The position numbers and the translations under genes were made by a program. Of a stretch of 64,000 bases of DNA, positions 49,781-58,490 are shown piece by piece. This stretch comes from Candidatus Thalassarchaeaceae archaeon (lineage in GTDB: Archaea; Thermoplasmatota; Poseidoniia; Poseidoniales; Thalassarchaeaceae), in assembly GCA_943841885.1 (NCBI GenBank), contig CALSZZ010000002.1:154262-218261 (forward strand). The letters are read 5' to 3'. The notes beneath the pieces are model-generated. The model saw nothing but the letters and a program-made list of their open reading frames with translations, was not told the DNA's origin and did no database searches. Every line of letters starts with the position of its first letter. Position 1 is the first letter of the stretch.

Positions 49781-51907
49781 TCAATTGTAAACAATGGGTA
49801 AGAAAGCATTGGCTGCATCTTCACAGGCATTTGCAACATCATCCAATCTCTGTAAAACTCTATACATATGTACAGCGGCTAGTGGGTCATCACTTCCTGA
49901 ACTAAATACAAATCCAGCAGCTCTACTTTCGGCCAAATCTGATTCATGTTCTGAAACATTAACATCATGAATTAATTTTCTTAATATTTCTCTATCTGTT
50001 TTGGTGTGTCCAGAAAGTGTCATTTTTCTCAAATGCAATACTGTATCTTCATAAATCGACGCCGTCCTTTTGACCGATTCTGCCATCTCCATTACCAATC
50101 TTCTAGCTTCTTTATTTTCATATAATTCTCTAAAAGATAACTGTTCAGCGACATTTTGGGCATAATCAGCAATTCTATCTTGCCGACCAAGCATATAGAT
50201 AAATTCATCACTATTTATCAATAATTTCCATTTACTCGTTCCAACTCTCTCTCGTAGAATATTCTTTAATTCATCCGCTTTTAATTCTGAAGCTATAGTC
50301 GCTTCTATTTCTTCAGAAGGATCATCTCCTTTAGTTGCTTTAGAAACAGCAGCAAGCATGTGTCCTACAGTTTCTTCGACAATCACTGCATGAGAGTGAA
50401 ATAATTCGAAAACGGTAGGTATTTTATCACTATCTCCTCCTACGTCTGCCAATGCATCCTCAACGAATATTTCATTACCACTTGTTTTCCACATTACATA
50501 TCCTACCAATAAGAATGAGATAGGTAGTACTACAATTAATTTCAACGGGTCTGAGCCCATTGCGACATAGAGTGTCACTGCTCCAAAACCTGCTGCAGGT
50601 AGACTTGCCACCCACGATGCAAAAATCTTACCAAACACTCTAAAATCTACATTTTTCGCTCCTCCGGCCAAACCTACTCCTACTACCGATCCAACTAGCG
50701 TGTGAGTAGTTGAAACAGGTACTGCTAAGAACGGCATTGAGAAAACTAGGATAGTAGTGGCTGCCCCAAATTCTGCAGCAAAACCTCTAGTAGGTGTAAT
50801 ATCAGTAATTTTGGTACCAATTGTTTCCATTACTCTCCATCCCCAAGTAACTACACCTACTGCAATACCTAAGGATCCTAATAGCACTAACCAAAGTGGA
50901 ACATCTACCTTATCTGCTAAATCTCCACCAGTTGATAGAATATCATATACTGCTGCCATTGGTCCAATTGCATTTGATCTGTCGTTAGCACCATGGGCGA
51001 ATGCAACATATGCTGCAGTTATTATCTGTAACCAAACGAAAATCTTCTCCACCCCTTGGAATCCCTCACCTTGTTTCTTGAAATCATAGTCCCTCAAAAC
51101 ATACCAAAGAATCATTGATGCTATGGATCCAATGATAAATGCTACAATTAGGGAGTTTATGGGGAACCAAGCATTATCTGCGAATGGATTAAAAACTCCA
51201 TTTTCCTTTACTGGCAACCAGTCATTCTTATCTTTTATCCATCCTTCTGAAGCGGCCCTAGAAATGAACCCTTTAAGCGCCTTGAACTGTAATGCTAGGC
51301 CCAACGTAAAGAATGTTGGGAGTGCAAGGATTGGAGCCAACCACCTTGATCTAGCAATCGGATCATCTACCTCAAGAATACTCGCTCTTACAATATAGAA
51401 CGTAAAGAATGCAAGAATACCGCCCATTAGTGGACTTGCTACCCATGACATCACTACTTTTCTCACAACTTCCCAGTCTATTAGTGAGGCATTATGTTGT
51501 ACTTCCAGAACTAATCCTACGCCAACTATTCCACCAATTATTGAATGAGTCGTAGAAACTGGTAGGCCAAAACGAGTTGCAATTGTTAACCATACGGCTG
51601 CAGCCATCATTGCAGCAATAAACCCAAACATCAAATCATTCGTGAAAGCGTCTGTGACCAGACTGTCATCTGCGAGATCGATATTCAAGATACCTTTTCT
51701 AACAGTATCAGTTACTGCATCTCCGGCAAAGAAAGCACCACAAAATTCGAATACTGCCGCAATAATAACTGCTTGTTTAAGTGTTAAAGCTCGAGAACCT
51801 ACTGAGGTACCCATTGCATTAGCAACATCGTTAGCTCCTATGTTCCATGCCATATAAGCACAAACCATCACAGAAAGAATTAGGACAACAGTCATTATTG
51901 GTTCCAT
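49781..51907 (-). CDS. PiT-family phosphate transporter with C-terminal PhoU/DUF47-like domain
   Basis: YMAWNIGANDVANAMGTSVGSRALTL, GLPVSTTHSIIGG, AFAHGANDRSNAIGP, VPVSTTHTLVGSV; C-terminal helical DUF47-like region. Confidence 0.92.
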   Translation of the reverse strand: MEPIMTVVLILSVMVCAYMAWNIGANDVANAMGTSVGSRALTLKQAVIIAAVFEFCGAFFAGDAVTDTVRKGILNIDLADDSLVTDAFTNDLMFGFIAAMMAAAVWLTIATRFGLPVSTTHSIIGGIVGVGLVLEVQHNASLIDWEVVRKVVMSWVASPLMGGILAFFTFYIVRASILEVDDPIARSRWLAPILALPTFFTLGLALQFKALKGFISRAASEGWIKDKNDWLPVKENGVFNPFADNAWFPINSLIVAFIIGSIASMILWYVLRDYDFKKQGEGFQGVEKIFVWLQIITAAYVAFAHGANDRSNAIGPMAAVYDILSTGGDLADKVDVPLWLVLLGSLGIAVGVVTWGWRVMETIGTKITDITPTRGFAAEFGAATTILVFSMPFLAVPVSTTHTLVGSVVGVGLAGGAKNVDFRVFGKIFASWVASLPAAGFGAVTLYVAMGSDPLKLIVVLPISFLLVGYVMWKTSGNEIFVEDALADVGGDSDKIPTVFELFHSHAVIVEETVGHMLAAVSKATKGDDPSEEIEATIASELKADELKNILRERVGTSKWKLLINSDEFIYMLGRQDRIADYAQNVAEQLSFRELYENKEARRLVMEMAESVKRTASIYEDTVLHLRKMTLSGHTKTDREILRKLIHDVNVSEHESDLAESRAAGFVFSSGSDDPLAAVHMYRVLQRLDDVANACEDAANAFLPIVYN

Positions 51908-52031
51908 AATCTGTATACGGTATGTATCTGGTTTATCAATATTAAATTATATAATCTATATAGTCAATGTAAAAAACGTGTTACTGCGGATAATATATAA
52001 TTATATATATGAGCATACCTTCGTATTATTT

Positions 52032-53072
52032 ATGCCAAATAAAGGTGGAGCAAATTCTGAAGTAAGGAAAATTCAGCTTACTGGAGGTTCAACCTATATA
52101 GTCAGTCTTCCTAAAAAATGGATTATTGAGCACGGATTGGATGCTAAAGATCAGGTGAGAATTGAATGGCGTCCATCAGGTACTCTAAGGGTTATTGCAG
52201 ATGCGTCAAAAGTTATTAGAAACAGGATAGTTGAAATAAATTGTAGAGAAATACCTGATCATATGATTTTCGATCATTTAGTCGCGGCTTATTTATCCGG
52301 TGCAAATAAGATTATTATTCATTCAAAGAATGATTTTTCTAGAAAACAGAGTAAAATCTTTCGTAATTTCGTCAAGTCAACCAGGGGTTTAGAGATTGCG
52401 AATGATCAAGGAAATAAGTTGGAAATGATTAGTTTATTGAATCCTTCAGAAATGCCATTATATTCCAGTATAAATAGAATGTATTTGTTGATTTCAAGAC
52501 AAGTAATAGATTTTTCAGACGTACTAATTGGAGGTGATTTAGACATTTTAGAAGATTCAGCAGAAAGGGAAGCTGAAGTTGACGCATTAAGGCTTCTTTT
52601 GGAAAGGCAGGTAGGCCAAATTCTAGAGTTTTCTACTATTGAAGATTCTCTCGGGACATCGAGATGGGAGGCTTCTGAATTATGCAAGTTGGTCAGAACT
52701 CTAGAAAGAATGGGCGATCATAGTTTTGCTTTATGCGATTTAATTCATTCTTACAGGATCCCTAGTACAATAAGCATGACTTCTCTGCCTATTTCAGTAA
52801 TACCTATCTGGCAAATGTCAATAAAGTTACTGATCTCTAATCTTAGAAAAAGAAAAATCTCAGAAATACATACAGCAAAATCTCAACTTATCTCAGCACA
52901 AAAAGATTTATTGCAATACGAAGAAGAACTGAGATCTAGTAATATCGATATTCAAGACGCATTATTTTTAGACAGAGTGTCAGAGTCATTAAGAAGAATT
53001 TGTGCTTATTCAATTAATATGGCTGAAATTTTAATGAACATCCAAACTCATAGAGAATCTAAACAAATGTAA
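52032..53072 (+). CDS. PhoU-type phosphate uptake regulator with N-terminal AbrB/SpoVT-like DNA-binding domain
   Basis: EVRKIQLTGGSTYIVSLPKKWIIEHGLDAKDQV (AbrB-like), C-terminal ERMGDHSFALCDLIH (PhoU-like); divergent from the phosphate transporter. Confidence 0.85.
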   Translation: MPNKGGANSEVRKIQLTGGSTYIVSLPKKWIIEHGLDAKDQVRIEWRPSGTLRVIADASKVIRNRIVEINCREIPDHMIFDHLVAAYLSGANKIIIHSKNDFSRKQSKIFRNFVKSTRGLEIANDQGNKLEMISLLNPSEMPLYSSINRMYLLISRQVIDFSDVLIGGDLDILEDSAEREAEVDALRLLLERQVGQILEFSTIEDSLGTSRWEASELCKLVRTLERMGDHSFALCDLIHSYRIPSTISMTSLPISVIPIWQMSIKLLISNLRKRKISEIHTAKSQLISAQKDLLQYEEELRSSNIDIQDALFLDRVSESLRRICAYSINMAEILMNIQTHRESKQM

Positions 53073-53181
53073 TCATGGTCAAACATTAATCCTAATTTTT
53101 TTTTCAAAAAAAACCACAACATAATATGCAATGCGGTTCAGGGTTGTATATCCATTAATTGATGACTGGTTGGGGTTTAAT

Positions 53182-53916
53182 ATGTCAAAATCTGGAATAT
53201 TGATTGCAGTTGAAGGAATGGACGGCTCCGGAAAGAGTACACAAGCAAAACTACTTTATCACTGGCTACGAGCAAAAGGACTTCCAGTTTATCACACCGA
53301 ATGGAACTCTAGTAAGATAGTTAAAGCTGCAACAAAACTAGGAAAACAGAATAAAAGACTCCTTCCTATGACGTTTCATTTAATTCATGCAGCAGATTTT
53401 GCCGATAGGTGGGCAAAGCAAATTGAGCCCGTACTAAAAATCGGTGGAATAGTAATATGTGATCGATACAAATACACTGCGATGGCTAGGGACGGATCTA
53501 GGGATGTTTCTCTAGAAACAATAGAACAAACATATTCTTTTGCTCGAGAACCTGATTTGACTATATATTTTGATGTACCTGGAGATATTGGTTATGAAAG
53601 AATAACCAAAGGTAGGCCTTCACTAAAATACTATGAAGCGGGAATGGATATGGGCTGGTCTGATGATCCCTTTGAATCATATAGAATTTTTCAATCAAAA
53701 GTTTCAGATATTTATTCTAAGTTAGTACAAGAGGGCAGAATAATTCGTTTAGATGCAACAGGTTCTGTTCCGGAAGTACAAAAAAGAATGCGTACTTTAT
53801 TTAATGAGAATATCGATATATCAGAAATGACAATTATAGATCCTTCTGATCGTCTGGCTCAAAATTTAAGCCAGTCAGAATTTGATTGGTTAAGTTATAC
53901 AGAAGGAGGAACTTAA
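53182..53916 (+). CDS. tmk: thymidylate kinase family protein
   Basis: LIAVEGMDGSGKSTQAKLL, VICDRYKYTAMARDGSR. Confidence 0.85.
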   Translation: MSKSGILIAVEGMDGSGKSTQAKLLYHWLRAKGLPVYHTEWNSSKIVKAATKLGKQNKRLLPMTFHLIHAADFADRWAKQIEPVLKIGGIVICDRYKYTAMARDGSRDVSLETIEQTYSFAREPDLTIYFDVPGDIGYERITKGRPSLKYYEAGMDMGWSDDPFESYRIFQSKVSDIYSKLVQEGRIIRLDATGSVPEVQKRMRTLFNENIDISEMTIIDPSDRLAQNLSQSEFDWLSYTEGGT

Positions 53917-53920
53917 GTAA

Positions 53921-54592
53921 ATGTATCAAGGTAAATTAATTGTACTGGAAGGGCCAGATCAAGTAGGCCGAAGTTTACATGCAAGATTATTATCTGCACG
54001 ACTTGAAGCCCATGGTGTGGCAACTTTTACCATAGGACTTGCTCGTTCAACACTAATGGGTGAATTGTTAAAATCACACACTCATCATATTCACCAATTA
54101 AACTGGCGAACTAGGGCTCTTCTTTATGCAACAGATCTACATGATCAAATATTAAATGGAATAGAGCCACTTTTGGAAGCAGGATTCGTTGTGATTTCCG
54201 ATAGGTACGATTTAACTCCAAAGATAAGAGAATCCGTTAGAGGAGGCGATCCTGATTGGATTAAATCTCTCTATTCAGAAATTCCAAAACCCGACTCTGT
54301 TATCATATTACATTGCGGTCCTAGAAGATTATTGAATAGAATAATGTTTGGTGAAAAACTAGAATCTCTGAATAATTTTGAGTCAGGAATGGATATGGGG
54401 ATATCAACTTCTATTACGTCTTCATTCCTAAAATATCAGAAATTATTAAGAGATGAATTCACAAAAGCAGGTAAAGAAATTGATGCAACTTTAATACCGA
54501 CAAGAGACAGTGTTGAAATCGTACACAATAAAATTTGGGAAAGTCTACAGCCAATAGTTGGAGATCTCATCCAACCGATTAATGATTCTTAA
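53921..54592 (+). CDS. thymidylate kinase-like paralog with altered P-loop
   Basis: LIVLEGPDQVGRSLHARLLSARLEAHG (K->R in Walker A), VVISDRYDLTPKIRESVRG, SGMDMG motif shared with the upstream gene. Confidence 0.8.
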   Translation: MYQGKLIVLEGPDQVGRSLHARLLSARLEAHGVATFTIGLARSTLMGELLKSHTHHIHQLNWRTRALLYATDLHDQILNGIEPLLEAGFVVISDRYDLTPKIRESVRGGDPDWIKSLYSEIPKPDSVIILHCGPRRLLNRIMFGEKLESLNNFESGMDMGISTSITSSFLKYQKLLRDEFTKAGKEIDATLIPTRDSVEIVHNKIWESLQPIVGDLIQPINDS

Positions 54593-56037
54593 TTCATACT
54601 TGAAGCTATAAAATCTGTCTGTGTCAAATAAAATAAGAGTCCAATACCGGCAAAAATCATCATCCAAGATCCTGTAGCCTTAACAATTCCTGTATATCTC
54701 TTCAATATTTGTATTACTGATTTTCTACCTGAACTAACTAAAACTGTTACGATTATCATTAGAGACATTACTGATAGTACTAATCCAAACATCCCGGAGA
54801 GGACTGCTGGCTCTCCTATAGTGATAAGCCAGGCCAAGAAAGGAAATACGGCAGCAGCAGTACAATCTACAGACGCTGCAGAATATCCAATTCCCCAGAT
54901 ATACATATTTCTTCTAGGCGTAAATATATCATCTTGTTCAGAATTTTGATATTTAGTAAGGATATTCTGAATCTTTCCAAGAAAATGTGAAGTCCAACCC
55001 AATAGCATCAATGCCCCCAATACAATCAATATCAATGAAATTATAATTGCAATCTCGCTTAGAATTTCAGAAAGATTGAGTATTCCATTCAAACCAAATA
55101 ATAAAAGTCCAATAATAGTAAAGAATGTTAATTGCCCTAAAGCCGCATAACCTCCAATTTCAAAGGAATTAGGAATTTTCCCAATTAATTTTCCTGTTTC
55201 TCTTAACTCATCTTCCCGCATTCCTAAATTTAGATAGTAAGTTATGTATGAAGGTAGGACAGGAAATGCACATGGACTAAAATAGACTAGTATCCCAATA
55301 ACAAGGCCAATGAAGAATACTCCTAGAACAGAATTATCAATTTTAGAAATTCCATATCTTAAATCCTCTGTATCTCCCTGGTTCGACCTTTCAATAACAG
55401 AATCAAAAAACTTCCAATTATCAAGAGGAAAACCAGTATTTTCTTTTGCAACAGCATATCCTTCATGATCTATTATCATTATTTGAGGTATATTTATTAC
55501 ATTATAATATTCAAGCATATCTCCTCTCTCCTCGTCTAATAGTATTACATCTGAACCTCCATTAGCAACAGTCCATCGCATATATTTATCTGATTCGATA
55601 TCTCCAAAAGTAGAATTAATGGATTCAAAAGTTTCTAAATCATACCACGATGCAATAGAGATGACTATCACAGGATAATCTCCTTCTAAATTATTCCAGT
55701 TGTCTAAGTTTTGTTCTATGTGTTTTTGAACAAGATGGCAATTACTACAATCTATAGCCATAAAATCCAAAACAACTGTGTAGCCACGTAATTCAGACAT
55801 TTTTATCGAACCATCTTGATCAAAATCGGCCAAATCATCAATCCCGGTTCTATTCATAGTAGGCACAATAAAATCTGGGACTTCATTAACTTCATCTGAA
55901 GTACCGTAAATAGAACTTGAGAGATCAAATAATGTGAGAGAAGAATAACCAATTACACAAAATAAAACTATACTAATTAGAAATGCTTTCCAAGTATCTC
56001 TTTCAATTAAGACATTGAAGTCTATTGTACTTTCCAC
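54589..56037 (-). CDS. DsbD/CcdA-like fusion: N-terminal thioredoxin-like domain plus C-terminal CcdA membrane domain
   Basis: VLDFMAIDCSNCHLVQKHIE (CxxC), IVYFSPCAFPVLPSYITYYL, SAASVDCTAAAVFPFLAW. Confidence 0.82.
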   Translation of the reverse strand: MESTIDFNVLIERDTWKAFLISIVLFCVIGYSSLTLFDLSSSIYGTSDEVNEVPDFIVPTMNRTGIDDLADFDQDGSIKMSELRGYTVVLDFMAIDCSNCHLVQKHIEQNLDNWNNLEGDYPVIVISIASWYDLETFESINSTFGDIESDKYMRWTVANGGSDVILLDEERGDMLEYYNVINIPQIMIIDHEGYAVAKENTGFPLDNWKFFDSVIERSNQGDTEDLRYGISKIDNSVLGVFFIGLVIGILVYFSPCAFPVLPSYITYYLNLGMREDELRETGKLIGKIPNSFEIGGYAALGQLTFFTIIGLLLFGLNGILNLSEILSEIAIIISLILIVLGALMLLGWTSHFLGKIQNILTKYQNSEQDDIFTPRRNMYIWGIGYSAASVDCTAAAVFPFLAWLITIGEPAVLSGMFGLVLSVMSLMIIVTVLVSSGRKSVIQILKRYTGIVKATGSWMMIFAGIGLLFYLTQTDFIASSMN

Positions 56038-56082
56038 ATTAATGGCACCTAGTTACTACTTTTTATTACACTGCTAAATATA

Positions 56083-56880
56083 TCATTCCCAGCCTAATTC
56101 TTCTATGACTCTTTCAGCGCCCTTTTCAGAAATCATTTTTAATACCGGTTTGTAAATTTCCCATGCAACAATGGCTACAAATAGGCCAGAAAATAAATCA
56201 AACATATAATGCTGCTTCGTAGTTAGTATACTAATGCATAATAATACCCATTCTATCCACAAGATAATCAAGAAATAGTTAGTCCACTTTCTTTCCGAAT
56301 AATTATTTTTTAACCAATAAGTAATTATTCTTGCAAGGCAGTATGAATGAACAATGTGTAAACTAGGCCAAGCATTCCATGGCTTATCTGATGTATGTAT
56401 GAATTCAAATAAAATTGTCTCAACTGCATTCATAGATCCCCAATCAATAGCGTCTCTCATATCAACTTCTGCTGGAAACAAAAGAAATAAAATCACGCAA
56501 AAGAGAGTTACAAGTATTAGCATTTGCATAGCAGAAATTAACTCCAATCTACCTTTGTCATTTCTTGGTGCGAGAATTAGAGTAGCAGGATAAAAAAGAT
56601 ATAATGCTGCATACGGAATAATCATCCAATTTATCACAGGAACTGTACGATCATACGAGTTCTCAGGAAATACTGCAAAAGCATCATCGAGATAAAAATT
56701 AGCTATATTATTAGAGCCAAAATATGGTATCGCAATGAATATTAATCCAAAAACACAAATTTCGAAAGAAAACCATTTCCCATTCAACATCTCACGCCTT
56801 TTCCAACTACTGGCCCAAAATCGCTTCCATGGAATTATCAATTTAGAAGGAAATGTATCAGCCTTCATGACCATCACCAA
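56083..56880 (-). CDS. PAP2 superfamily membrane phosphatase / phosphatidylinositol-transferase-like
   Basis: NAWPSLHIVHSYCLARII and TKQHYMFDLFSGLFVAI. Confidence 0.75.
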   Translation of the reverse strand: MVMVMKADTFPSKLIIPWKRFWASSWKRREMLNGKWFSFEICVFGLIFIAIPYFGSNNIANFYLDDAFAVFPENSYDRTVPVINWMIIPYAALYLFYPATLILAPRNDKGRLELISAMQMLILVTLFCVILFLLFPAEVDMRDAIDWGSMNAVETILFEFIHTSDKPWNAWPSLHIVHSYCLARIITYWLKNNYSERKWTNYFLIILWIEWVLLCISILTTKQHYMFDLFSGLFVAIVAWEIYKPVLKMISEKGAERVIEELGWE

Positions 56881-56923
56881 ACAATTAATGCATATGAAGT
56901 TAACATATTCGGAGCGATATTAA

Positions 56924-58375
56924 TCATTTTTTATCTGGTAAAATTTCTGATGTCATTACAGTCATTGCTGAAGATCCGAGTAGTGCGCAAAGGAATACTT
57001 CTAAATTTGCTAAACCATCATCATTAGTTGGAGAAAATAAATAATCTATTCCAGCAGAAAAGTCTTCTGTTAGCGTCCCATAAATAATTACAGATAAAAT
57101 TCCTGAAAAAGCACCAATAAGAGTTCCTTTTGATGATACTCTGTCCCATAATGTCAAAAGAATTGGGCCAATAGTGGCTGCAGCATATAAATCAGCTCTC
57201 AGAAAAATTTCGAATACTCCTCCACTATCTAAAGTAAATCCCATAATCGTAGGCCCAGTTGCCAAATAAATCGCCAAGGGAATCATTGCAATAGTTAGAA
57301 GCCTAGATACATTAAAACTAATATTCTCATTCAAAATATCTCTAGATAAAGATGCTATAATTGCATTTTGTAATGTGTCTGCACTGGAACAAACTAATGC
57401 AATAGATAGTATTACAAATGCTACTATTAGGATTGTACTTATGTCTTCAATCAAATAGAAGAAAGAAACTGCTGGATCTTCAACAGCGCCTTGTCCTGCT
57501 ACTACTGTTCCTAGAAAACCCATTACAAATACCAAAGGAAAAACAATTAGGGAAGCGCCAATTGCTCCTTTTTTCAATGCCCTTTCATTTTCACTGGCCC
57601 AAGCTCTTTGCCAATTACCTTGTGAAAACATCTCAGCAGCAGTAATCGCAATTACAAGTGCTAAACCTGATTTAAATGTCGATGTATCACTTATACTTCC
57701 ATGATACCATTCCCATTCAATATCTTCGGGAGTATATAACTTGGCATCAGAAATCAAACTATTTATGTCTAAAACAAATAGTATCATCAGTAAAGATGTA
57801 ATTAAAATCATTATTGACCATGCTTGAATTTTATCTGTTTCAAGGGATGCAGGTAGGCCGCCATATGCAGTGTATCCTGCAGTAACAATACCTACTGCAA
57901 TCATAGGAAATAAAGGATTCATTCCAACTAAAATTTCCATCACTTTACCAATAGCGATGAATTCGGCAAAAAGAAATGTGAACATATACAAAATTGAAAT
58001 TAAACCAACATAAATTTGCATTGGCCTGCCAGCACGAGATTTGGCATAATCAGCAAGAGTAACGCCATTAGGTATTTTTTCTCTAATAATTGGCCCTATG
58101 TAGGCAAGTAGGAGAAAAGGAGTTGATGCCGATAAAGCATAACCAAAAACATCCCAGAATCCTCCATAATACCCTACTTCTGAAGGCCCCAAAAGAACCC
58201 AAATACCCATTCCTGATGCAAAAAGGCTCAGCGTAATACTCATCGTATTTTGAGTGCCTCTAGCAGATAAATATTCGTCATTATTAATTTCTCTTTTTGA
58301 TGTCGCTTTGTACCCTATATATCCAAAGAGTCCCAGTGTAATTACTACCAATATGTAAGCTATTTCTATATCCAT
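56924..58375 (-). CDS. sodium:solute symporter (SSS) family transporter; candidate thiamine-related transporter from riboswitch context
   Basis: NTMSITLSLFASGMGIWVLLGPSEVGYYG, polytopic SSS fold; TPP riboswitch directly upstream. Confidence 0.87.
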   Translation of the reverse strand: MDIEIAYILVVITLGLFGYIGYKATSKREINNDEYLSARGTQNTMSITLSLFASGMGIWVLLGPSEVGYYGGFWDVFGYALSASTPFLLLAYIGPIIREKIPNGVTLADYAKSRAGRPMQIYVGLISILYMFTFLFAEFIAIGKVMEILVGMNPLFPMIAVGIVTAGYTAYGGLPASLETDKIQAWSIMILITSLLMILFVLDINSLISDAKLYTPEDIEWEWYHGSISDTSTFKSGLALVIAITAAEMFSQGNWQRAWASENERALKKGAIGASLIVFPLVFVMGFLGTVVAGQGAVEDPAVSFFYLIEDISTILIVAFVILSIALVCSSADTLQNAIIASLSRDILNENISFNVSRLLTIAMIPLAIYLATGPTIMGFTLDSGGVFEIFLRADLYAAATIGPILLTLWDRVSSKGTLIGAFSGILSVIIYGTLTEDFSAGIDYLFSPTNDDGLANLEVFLCALLGSSAMTVMTSEILPDKK

Positions 58376-58376
58376 T

Positions 58377-58460
58377 TATCATTCCTCCGCTGGAATTACC
58401 CAGATCAGGTTCTTGGGTCGTTACTTTCGTAACCTCTCAGCAAAAGCTCCCCATATAATA
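58377..58460 (-). promoter_or_regulatory. TPP (thiamin pyrophosphate, THI-box) riboswitch
   Basis: Reverse complement: TATTATATGGGGAGCTTTTGCTGAGAGGTTACGAAAGTAACGACCCAAGAACCTGATCTGGGTAATTCCAGCGGAGGAATGATA; contains CTGAGA, ACCC, GAACCTGATCTGG and TAAT-CCAGCG in canonical order with foldable P2/P3/P4-5 stems. Confidence 0.95.
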
Positions 58461-58490
58461 GGATGAATAGAATGTTATTGAATATTGCCA

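Noticed and set aside
53095-53113. T9-C-A8 tract between the PhoU regulator and tmk
   Set aside because: Could form a weak A-T hairpin or be a T-rich terminator, but it is simple AT-rich intergenic sequence; not enough to call a specific element.
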